Assembly (NCBI GenBank): GCA_000969725.1
Contig: JXSR01S073643.1
Source: Ophiothrix spiculata
Taxonomy: Eukaryota; Echinodermata; Ophiuroidea; Amphilepidida; Ophiotrichidae
DNA length: 34,275 bases
Strand: one strand, 5' to 3'
The notes below the pieces were generated by a model, which saw nothing but the letters and a program-made list of their open reading frames with translations, had not been told where the DNA came from and ran no database searches. The first letter of the stretch is position 1, and each line of letters opens with the position of its first letter. Below, in pieces: positions 11,300 to 19,825 of the stretch. The translations under genes and the position numbers were made by a program.

Positions 11300-11474
11300 C
11301 AGTGGAACCTCTTTAACACGAAATCTGTTAACCCAAAAGCCCTGATAACACAAAACTGATTTTCAGGTCCCTGGAATTGAATTTATATTAAAAATGTGAT
11401 GCATAACACAAAGTTCTGATAACACAAAGTAAAATGTGTGGCCCCACAGATTTCGTGTTAAAGAGGTTCCACTG
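11300..11474. mobile_element. Tc1/pogo-like MITE (175 bp)
   Basis: Perfect terminal inverted repeats of about 28 bp: it begins CAGTGGAACCTCTTTAACAC, and the right end is its complement ending CCACTG. Each side is flanked by TA (11298-11299 and 11475-11476). CAGT ends with TA duplications are typical of Tc1/mariner/pogo elements. It is non-autonomous. The perfect repeats suggest a fairly young copy. Confidence 0.88.
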
Positions 11475-11660
11475 TATATTCCCAAGGATATAGAGTTAGA
11501 ATGAAAGGAGAATAGGGTTAGAAGCAGATAAAAAGTATTTGATATAAATGTTATTAATTTGTAAACCAATTTTCAAATAACCCAGGAAAAAAACTTTTCA
11601 ATTGATCTTGGCAGCCTGTGCATCTGTATATTCACCTTTCCTCGAAGTACTGTCTCCATA

Positions 11661-11887
11661 CAAAGAAGATATCAAGTGCTTCCCATCATGCTTTGCTTCC
11701 TATGGGATTATTTGTATAGGAAGTTATTTCAAACTTTATTGATGGAATTACCCTAAATTATTATCAATTGTTGTAATCTTGCATTTTGGGTAAACTTCAT
11801 CACTAAAGCTTGAAATATCTTATACAAACAATCCCATAGGAAGGGAAGGAAGCAATGCATGATGGGAACACTTGATGTCTTCTTTTG
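11661..11887. mobile_element. Fold-back MITE (about 227 bp)
   Basis: The left arm (CAAAGAAGATATCAAGTGCT..) and the right arm (complement of CAAAAGAAGACATCAAGTG..) form an imperfect inverted repeat of about 75 bp per arm, both containing CCCATCATGC and TCCTATGGGATT. The centre is short. No flanking duplication is certain. It would fold into a long hairpin if transcribed. Confidence 0.7.
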
Positions 11888-11901
11888 TTTTAACATATTA
11901 C

Positions 11902-11941
11902 CAGAGAGGTGCTAATTTACTAATTAAACAGCACCTCTCTG
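11902..11941. repeat. 40-bp hairpin flanked by 7-bp direct repeats
   Basis: CAGAGAGGTGCT (11902-11913) and AGCACCTCTCTG (11930-11941) form a perfect 12-bp stem. ATATTAC sits directly on both sides (11895-11901 and 11942-11948). It looks like an extremely short insertion or a deletion derivative of a transposon. Confidence 0.75.
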
Positions 11942-11948
11942 ATATTAC

Positions 11949-13210
11949 TCTGTAGTTTTTCCAACTTGGATGATCGCAAGTGCATTATCTTGTTTGTGCT
12001 TGTAAAAATTATGGTAAAACTGAAACATTATAATCATATTATACATGTACATTGTTATATTTGATGTAGAATCTTAACATTTTGATGTAGAACTATAGGC
12101 CAAGCAAAACGTTATTGAACAGATTAAGGTCATGTGTTGTATGGTGGGACACCCAAATTTGGGAGGACGTTACATCGTGCAAAATTTGGTAGGTTTAGCA
12201 AAGTGCCACAAGAGAAATAATTGGTCAATTGATATAAATTTAAGCTTATTTTAAAGCTTGATCTTTTTTCTTTTCAGTTTTTTTCATAAGTCTTAGCGTT
12301 TTTGTGTTATGTAAACACAATGTAAACAGTGGTCAGTGGTGGAGCCGCGGTAGAGGAGCCACAGTAGACCTTAAACAAAAATCCATAATACAGGGTCCCA
12401 TTGCTTAAAAATGCAACCCTTACTCTGTATTTCTGTTTACTTTGTCCAATGAATTTTTGTTTGGCCTATAGAATAATTATTATTTATATTGTTACCTATG
12501 TAACAGTAAATCATGTTATCAATTATTCATTCATATTGTACAAAGTCTCAGTGCAAGAATGTATTCTGAGATCAAGGGATTTCATTGTAAGACAAAGCTC
12601 ATGTACTCTGCTAAGAATTGGTGTCAGTAGATGCCAAATGATGTAAATTGAATATGCGATATGATCAAGGGCAATGAGTCAGGGGCCATATTCATAAAAC
12701 TCCCTGACACTTTTAGTTCAATTTTTATACCAAAGTGTTAGTGTAGCACTTAAAACTTAAGTGATGTACTTACACTTAACTCATTCCCTTAAAGGGGAAG
12801 GTAAAAATCTGGAAAGTGTATAACCATTTGTGACCACTTTGAGTGACACTTATAATCCTGATCCTGATAATTAGGAAACACACTTTTGGGGATTGAGCAC
12901 AGTTCGGATATCGGTGTATTCTTGGTGTTTTTTGCTTGGAAACAACCCACTGAGAGGAAACCTTGAGGCCGGGACTTTGTTTATATTTACATGTCATATC
13001 TAATTAGCTGGAGTCAGTTTTGCTTGGTGGTTTACTATTTTAACTGTTAAAATATATTCTTCTTTAAGTTTGGAGCTCAACTTCTGCTTTATTAAGTGCA
13101 AAAATGCTAACTATAATTTGTAAAATTTATTTCCAAGTATTAAACTAACTCTCTTAATAAGTCATACTTGGAAGTATTTTCTTCTGTCAAAAAGCAAATT
13201 ATGTAAAGTA
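11949..13210. other. No gene recognised
   Basis: Non-coding. Near 12680 the sequence GGGGCCATATTCATAAAACTC resembles the end of the 1656-1821 MITE, but no matching right end was found. Short open frames here lack protein features. Confidence 0.45.
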
Positions 13211-13653
13211 CAGTCGAAGCTGCTTAATCAGGATCCTTTTTAAAGGGATATTTGGTTAATTGACGTATTCAGCTAGGGAACCATTTCTGTATGTACAAAA
13301 TTGACCTGTTAATCGGGACATTCCTCCTGATAAACGGGATAATTTCAGGCAAAATGCATTAATTTGATGAAAATTTCCCTAAAGTTATGATGAAAAAAAT
13401 AATTTTATGAAATAAATTGCAAATACGGGGCAAAAATCTAAAACCACAATCCCAATTTTTGTTGACAATTTCTGCAAAAATCTGTATCTATTCTACCTTT
13501 TGTCAGCTCTTGAATTTAGTGTATATTTTAATATTTTTGTGCCCTAAAAACATCTCACTTATGGCGATTTCTGTATTTTGCTTAATCGGGACAACTGGTT
13601 AATCGGGATATTTTTGGTACTCCTGAGGTGTCCCGATTAAGCGGTGTCAACTG
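13211..13653. mobile_element. pogo-like MITE (443 bp)
   Basis: Left end CAGTCGAAGCTGCTTAATCA and right end ..TCCCGATTAAGCGGTGTCAACTG are imperfect inverted repeats with TA on both sides (13209-13210 and 13654-13655). GTTAATCGGGA-type subrepeats occur near both ends. No transposase is present. It is a non-autonomous Tc1/pogo-type element, older than the copy at 11300. Confidence 0.78.
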
Positions 13654-13681
13654 TATATGCTATAGAATACCCATATTACTT

Positions 13682-13729
13682 AAGGGTGACTTTTAAGGGT
13701 GCTCCAATGCTCCCTTAAAAGTTGCCCTT
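13682..13729. repeat. 18-bp-stem hairpin
   Basis: AAGGGTGACTTTTAAGGG (13682-13699) and CCCTTAAAAGTTGCCCTT (13712-13729) pair with two mismatches around a 12-base loop. It is part of an AAGGG-rich patch that may be an old transposon remnant. Confidence 0.6.
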
Positions 13730-14259
13730 GAAATTATAAGAGTTACAGGATTGCCTTTTTATTTGATCATTTAAGTGTAACTCTACTAAGGGTTTGTCTT
13801 AAAATTCAGCAGATTAAAGGGAATCCTTTAAAAAGTTGCACTTAAGTATGCTTTATTATACTGCACCTGATATTAGAGAATGTTGACTTCTAAAGAGGTG
13901 TTGTAAAGGCGAAAATTCTTTTTCTTAGTCCGGCATCTCCGTTCTAAATCTATTAATACCACCTGTATCAAGTGAGCTGTCCCAAGATCAGGGTCCTCAT
14001 AAATAAATGTATTCTGAATGATTGCCAATACATGCCGTATACAGTTTGTATTTCAATTGTAACAGTTGAATGTCCCATTTCAGTACCACTGCTTAATTCT
14101 GTAAAAGAGGGTCAAAACAGTAATTGCTCTTTTACATGGGATATCATCTGCGATCAGAAATTCAAGCTAAAAGGGTTTTTTTTGTTCATTGATTTAGGCC
14201 TATATGTAAAGTCACAAAATTGATATATAAAGTTAACTTATTTTCTAAACTTTCCACAG
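13730..14259. other. Probable intron before E3
   Basis: No coding features. It ends at the E3 acceptor (AACTTTCCACAG). Confidence 0.5.
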
Positions 14260-15415
14260 GATCCCAAGATTCCCTAAAGCGACAAAACTATTAGAGTGCA
14301 AGGTTTGTTCCATAAGAGAAGATACAGTGATCAGTATAAGGCAACATGTTGTGAATGCACACAAAGAAATACTTGAAATGAAGGAACCTGAAGACTTTAA
14401 AAAACCCTCAACAAATGTTGGCGAGTCTACGAAAGATCAATGTAAGTCGTCAAATGATTCCAAGAAAGTTTTCAAACATAGTGGTACTGAAGATTCGCAG
14501 AAGAAATACTACAGAGAATTCGATTGGGAAAAAGATGCCAAAGTCGTATGGAAATGTGATAAATGTAAGGAGATAATGCAAAATATAGATGACCATGAGA
14601 TTCTTCATGATAAAACAGCAAAACAAGAGCGATCCCAGGGGTGTAATTTATGTGGAATTAATTTAAGCTCGGTAGGAGCATTGGATAGACATATGCGCAG
14701 AGTTCATAATGCATCGGGAGCTAAAATATCGTGTAAAATCTGTGGACATGTGAGTATTTCATTACATGAGCTCAGACGACATATGATAAATCACTCCAAA
14801 GAGCGCCCTTATGTATGTGAATCTTGTGGGAAAGGATTCAAACACAAACATGGCTTAGAAAGGCATATGGTTACACATGATGTCACTAAACATCGTGTTT
14901 GCCCATATTGTGGTAAATTGTTCAACAATGATTCCAATTTACGCGGTCACATCAGGGTTCATACAGGAGAGAAACCATACAAGTGTGAGTTATGTCCTGC
15001 GGAATTTACTCACAAAGTCAGTCTGAAAAGCCACAAGAAATCTGCTCATGGAATCGACATGTGGAAGATCTCTGGTAGAAAAGTACTGACGGAAGTCCCG
15101 GAGGAAGTGATAGAAACTGCAATTGAAGCAGGGACATCAGAAAGATTGAAAGAAAAAATGGGCAAAGCTGTAACTACAAACATATCCGATCAAGGCTTGC
15201 CTTCTACAACTCCAGGTGGTGCACAAAATCTGGAAAACAAAATTGTTCATAAAATACAGAACGGCAATGGAAAAAGGAGTGACACCATACATGAAATGGA
15301 TGATTGTAAACAAAATCCATCTACACATCAGGATAGTCCAAGCCTGCAAGGTGGTACTTCACAGCATGGTCATTTAGTCCACCAACATGCCAAGCAATCT
15401 AATAGTTTACATTAA
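14260..15415 (+). CDS. E3: zinc-finger terminal exon truncated by a MITE
   Basis: Third homologous exon, entered in the same phase at ..TTTCCACAG, about 384 residues. Finger 1 (LECKVC..H-x4-H) is near-identical to E2 and E4. The short finger (WKCDKC..DDHEILH), GCNLC (linker to H is RRVH), SCKIC and VCESC fingers follow, then the conserved VCPYC / CELC pair. The middle fingers differ strongly from the other exons. After SGRKVLTEVPEEVI, shared with E2, the KSKEYAAV block of E2/E4 is missing. The tail becomes Gln/His-rich and ends at TAA 15413-15415, which is formed by TA of the target TTA plus the first base of a MITE. Without the MITE the frame would run on (CAT TAT CAA CAA GCT) into a Gln/His-rich stretch. 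All finger ligands remain, so DNA binding may persist, but the C-terminal YW..TFTKL peptide is lost. Confidence 0.85.
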
Positions 15416-15688
15416 GCCCAAAAAAACAAAAAAAAAATTGTTATGTTGCCCTCAGCGACCGACCGACCCTATTCAAATATTTTAAAAAAAATATTAGGGT
15501 CGGTAAAGCACCCATTTTTGCTCAGATTGGGTGTTTTTTGAGAAATATTTTGAAAATAGTGGAATATGCACCCAAATTTGGTACTAAAGGTGCTTTAAAA
15601 AAAATATATATATATATATTTTCTGACCGACTGACTCAATTTTTCAGAAACCCACTTGAGGGCAACACAACAATTATTTTTTTTTGCC
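15415..15688. mobile_element. TTA-flanked MITE, copy 2, inserted in E3 coding sequence (274 bp)
   Basis: Homologous along its whole length to 7660-7920 (CGACCGACCCTATTCAA, AAAGCACCCA, GATTGGGTGTTTTTTGAGAA, CACTTGAGGG). Ends are AGCCCAAAAAAAC and TTTTTTTTTGCC, with TTA on both sides (15412-15414 and 15689-15691). It contains an (AT)n run near 15605. The Gln/His-rich coding sequence of E3 continues in frame across the empty site, so this is an insertion into an exon. Confidence 0.92.
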
Positions 15689-15691
15689 TTA

Positions 15692-16335
15692 TCAACAAGC
15701 TCATGAAGCCCAGCAACATAGTCAACATTGTAGTACTTTGCAGCATGGTCATTCCATCCACCAACCTGTCCAGCGCTCTAATCCTGCCTTCAATCTGCTC
15801 ATGTTGTCCAGCAAGAGAGTCAACCAAGTCCACAATTTAGTACTTCAGAGCTTGGTCATTCCGGCCATCAGCTTGTTCAGCAATCTAATCCTGCATGTTA
15901 TGACTCTGCTCCTATAGTCCAGCACTGCAGTATAGGCCTAATCCAGTAAATCTTCTATCTAGTGCTCCACTGTATGGTCGTTCTGGCCACCAACGTATTC
16001 ATCACTCTAACCCTGCATGCCATAAATCTCATAGTGTACTCCAGCAAGATATTTCTTCACATCATGGATCTAATACAACTCAACAATGTTCTTCAATCCC
16101 CACTAATCACTTGACTCGCCATTCTAATCCTTAATCATTTCAACATGTTAGCCCTTTAACTAATCTGATTAATGCTTTTACACATCCAAACTATCCATTC
16201 ATGGACCCTTGTAAAGAGGAAACTTCAGAATGTATAAATGATTCAGATGTGAAGAACTTGGCATATAATACAAAAGATACTCATAAAAGTTAAGATGAGT
16301 CTTATTAAGTTGCCAAAATAATGTTAGTATCTACT
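15692..16335 (+). pseudogene. Decayed former C-terminal tail of E3
   Basis: The sequence after the MITE still reads Gln/His/Pro-rich in the old frame (YQQAHEAQQHSQH). The reading then shifts frame near 15783-15790, where the other frame gives QSAHVVQQESQ, and TAG and TAA stops follow. Degenerate repeats of a unit like QHGHSxHQPVQxSNPA begin near 15351 (before the MITE), 15731, 15839 and 15960. From about 16138 it aligns with the end of E2: FQHVSPLTNL versus FQHFSPLTNM, then HPNYPFM versus HPCYPFI. The final YW..TFTKL block is broken by stops near 16300-16330. Decay confined to the part beyond the MITE suggests relaxed selection after the insertion. Confidence 0.8.
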
Positions 16336-17812
16336 CGTATGGTAAGAAAATGATACCTATTTATAATACAAGGTGCTATACAAATAAGGGTGCTCATAAG
16401 ATCTAAGTTCAGATTTTATATTTATATGATACTTTGTAGAACTTGATATTGGATCGTTAGGAATAGATATAGCATTAGACATAACCCTATAAACCAGGAG
16501 TAACCTTAATTGTTTCCTAATCCTCACTTTTTAGCAAAGATGAAGATATTGCAAGTTTAATGCTGGAACATCTGTCCTCATGTCTTATTGCTTCATCTGT
16601 CTCTTTTTTTTTTTTTTGCTCAGTTACAACAAACAACTTTTCATATTTTCCATTCGTTTTCAACACTCTTCTGGCCAGCTTAGACAGATATGTATAATGT
16701 TGGTTGTCGAGCTTTGTACATTTGTATGAGCACTGAAAGGATTGAGCGTGATATATTTCTATCATAGGTCACCATTATTAATTTGTAGTGGCAGAAGTGG
16801 GATATGACTTGGATATTGAGGCAGTGCTTGCATGTTTTATATTGTAATCTGTAGGAGACAAAAAGAGCAAGATAGGCACACTCTTTATACCAAACCTCTG
16901 ACTCTGCCCTCACTAGCATTTAACATGAGATACATGGTGAACTCCTGATCTGGGGACACTTTTGGTTTTCTGTAGGTCACTCTATAATGTATTCAGACTT
17001 TCATATGTGTAACATGGTCAGTGGGAAGTAGGCTTGGAAGTCAGAAATTTTGAGTTTGAATTGCAAGGCAAAGAAGGTGAAAAATTCCTTTGTTTTGTTT
17101 CTAAAGAATTTTATCTCTGGAACCATAATGATGTGGTTTGAATAAAAATGCACTCATTTTATCACTCAATTAGATAATTACAAGAAATCAAAATTGGAAG
17201 TAGCCCACGTAGGTCTCATTTCCCTTGATCGTATCAGCATAGTTTGTGTTTTTATTGTTTGTAATGATTTTGATCATGTAAATGCTAAAAATGATTGTAA
17301 TCATGCTATTTATTTAAATCTGCTATATTTTTGTAAAAACAATCATTATATTTAATGATATTGTGATTTGCTGAATAATTTTTATTTGAATATTGATTTA
17401 ATATGAGCATTTAGATAATCTTGGAAAAAAGAAAATTAATTGTTGCTCTTGAGCTCCAACTGTATTGTAACTACATCAATCCCAATGTTACCCTTATGCA
17501 TTCATCAGCTCGATCTCCTTGCCAATTTGTGCCTCTTTAGTAAACACTAAACAGGTTATTGAATTATCTTTCAATTAGGCTAATTTTAAGTGCCCCATGG
17601 TGATTTGGCAACCAATAGTAGGTCTAAAGTCTCAAGATTATCTAAGGGAATAGTTTAACCATTTCCTGAGCCAAGAGCAGGCAGTATAATGTTTATCTAT
17701 TCTGCTACACAGGTTATTTTGAGCTTGGGCCTGGTAAAAATAAGAAATATTTTCTTGCTAAAATCACACTGATTGGTATAGAAATTCAAATGTATACTGG
17801 TATTTTGAGTTT
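16336..17812. other. No gene recognised (E3-E4 interval)
   Basis: Non-coding AT-rich DNA with a poly-T run near 16603-16618, an AATAAA at 17141-17146 and the second reverse 17-nt element at 17550-17566. Short frames on both strands show no protein features. Confidence 0.45.
17550..17566 (-). promoter_or_regulatory. 17-nt recurring element, reverse copy 2
   Basis: AACAGGTTATTGAATTA differs from the copy at 7625 by one C-to-T change. In RNA this would still pair with the forward copies through a G-U pair. It lies between E3 and E4. Confidence 0.3.
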
Positions 17813-18140
17813 TTAACTAATAATATAAGATTTTAATCAGAAATGGTTTTGAATTAAAACAGCCCAAAATTAAGGAATGCTACTATCTAAAAGTGTTTTC
17901 AAACTTGTGTATTTTGTCAAAAACTTGTTTTGCACAGAAAAAAGAGATAAATAGATGTGGAATTAAATGGATCCCCAATTTAATTCAACAAATGGCCAAA
18001 ACAGAATAAGTATGGATATTTAAGCCAAATCGTTTGGCGGGTATTAATATTTACCAAAAATGAACCTAATTAGCTAAAAAACTCAAAAGTCATTGGTGAC
18101 GGAAGGTGCGTCATTTTAACACTTTATAGTATTGCTTTAA
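17813..18140. mobile_element. TTAA-flanked MITE, copy A
   Basis: Related along its length to 22104-22374 (AATCAGAAATGGTTT, ACTATCTAAAAGTGTTTTCAA, AACACTTTATAGTATTGCT). TTAA is present at 17813-17816 and 18137-18140. The left end has diverged; the right end TATAGTATTGCT is intact. A TTAA target suggests a piggyBac-type element (inference). It ends 178 bp before E4. Confidence 0.75.
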
Positions 18141-18318
18141 TGATGAATGTGCCTTTAAGCAACTCACAAAGATGAGAAACCCCTTTCAGTTATGTAAAAC
18201 ACCAAGCCCATAAAAGGCAAAATTCACATTTGTAAGTGCTTATTGTATGTTTTGTTTGCTTGATTATGTGACACCTACACTGAAACATAAAAGTCAATAA
18301 TCTTCCAATTTTCCACAG

Positions 18319-19825
18319 GATCTCCAGATTCTCCAAAGCAACAAAACTGTTCGAGTGCAAAGTTTGTTCTGTAAGAGAAGATACAGTGATCAGTATAAGA
18401 CGGCATGTTGTGAATGCGCACAAAGAAATACTTGAAGTTGAAGAACCTGAAGACCTTGAAAACCCCTCAGCAAATGTTGGTGAGTCTACTAAAGATGTAA
18501 CTAAGTCGACATCAAATGATTCTACTGAAGTTGCAGCCAAGTCATCAAATGATGCTGAGAAAGTTGCTAAAACTGGTGACCAGGAGGAGATCAAGAAGAA
18601 ATGCTACAGAGCATTTGATTTGGACAGAGACGCAAATGTTGTATGGGAATGTGATGAATGTAAGGAAATAATGAAAAACAAGAAAGACCATAAAAAACTC
18701 CATGATAAGAACAGGCAAACAATGGTGTGTCAATTATGTGGAAGCATTCTCAACACTGTGTTCTCCTGGAAAGAACACATGAAGACTCATCAAGCCAAAG
18801 CGTTAGGAGTGAAATACTCTTGTAAAATCTGCGGTCAATCTTTTGTCAAAGTTTGCTCGCTGAATAAGCATATTAAATTCCATTCTAAGGAGCGCCCACA
18901 TACTTGCGCCACTTGCGGAAAAGGATTCAAAACTAGCTGCCACTTAAAAAGGCATATGCTTATACATGATGTCACTAAACATTACGTATGCCCATATTGC
19001 GGTAAATTGTTCAACAACGATTCCAATTTACGCGGTCATACCAGGATACATACAGGAGAGAAACCGTACAAGTGTGAGTTATGCCCTGCAGAATTTACCC
19101 ACAAAGTCAGTCTGAAAAGCCACAAGAAATCTGCTCATGGGATTGACATGTGGAAGATCTCTCACAAAAATAATCTGACGGAAGTGCCGGATGAAGTTGT
19201 CAAATCTACCATTGAGCTGACGGCTAAATCAAAAGAATATGCCGCTGTGAGAGATTTGGTAAATTTGGCAGGAAAGGATATTTCTCTATCTCATCTTGGC
19301 TGGCCTCAAACAACCCCAATTATTAAAAATTTACAAGATAAATCCGATGGGAAGCAAACTAAAGGGAATGATGATGACGGTGGTGGTAGTGGTGGCACTT
19401 CTACAGAGAATAAAACGGTAAAGCAGACACCTGTTGATGTGACAAAGAATGATAAGCCAAATCCCTTAATCCAAAAGCCAAATCCCTTAATCCAAGATCA
19501 GCAACATAATCCCACTATCACACAACCTGAAAATGAAGCCCCACAAAGCAGCCAGCAGCAGCATGCCAGGCCTTCAATCCCTCACCACCAATCCAATCCT
19601 CCTCCAACCCATGGGCAAAGTTCATCAGTCCAACACCAACCTACTAATCCCTTGTCCCATCAAGCTAACCCATGGACCCATCCACCATATCCATTTATTG
19701 GGCCACATCAGGGTGTAGTATCTGAATTCATGAATATTCAGCATATGAGAGGAGGTCATCAGTATCCGAATCAAAACCCTGAAGACTATTGGGAAGCTGC
19801 TAAGAGAACATTTACAAAACTGTGA
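18319..19825 (+). CDS. E4: alternative terminal exon encoding C2H2 zinc fingers
   Basis: Fourth homologous exon, about 501 residues, entered in the same phase at TTCCAATTTTCCACAG, the same 16 bases as at E2. It starts ISRFSKATKLFECKVC. Fingers in order: H-x4-H finger 1; Ser/Asp/Lys linker (SSNDAEKV); short finger WECDEC..KDHKKLH; VCQLC; SCKIC; TCATC; then VCPYC / CELC with TGEKPYK. Next come LTEVPDEV, KSKEYAAV (shared with E2), a Gly/Asp patch, a doubled KPNPLIQ unit and a Pro/Gln/His-rich tail. The C-terminus is EDYWEAAKRTFTKL. E4 is closest to E2 in fingers 3-5. All Cys/His ligands are present and the exon appears intact. Poly(A) signals lie at 20099 and 20148. It likely encodes a DNA-binding isoform; no start codon of its own was found. 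Confidence 0.9.

Noticed and set aside
12680-12800. Second copy of the 1656-1821 MITE
   Set aside because: Only the first ~20 bases (GGCCATATTCATAAAACTC) resemble it, and no right-hand inverted end was found.
13972-14223. 83-codon open frame just before E3
   Set aside because: It ends before the E3 acceptor, is in no shared frame with the exon, and has no counterpart upstream of the other zinc-finger exons.
15636-15833. Open frames spanning the right end of the MITE in E3
   Set aside because: They combine MITE sequence with the decayed E3 tail or its antisense and do not represent a gene.
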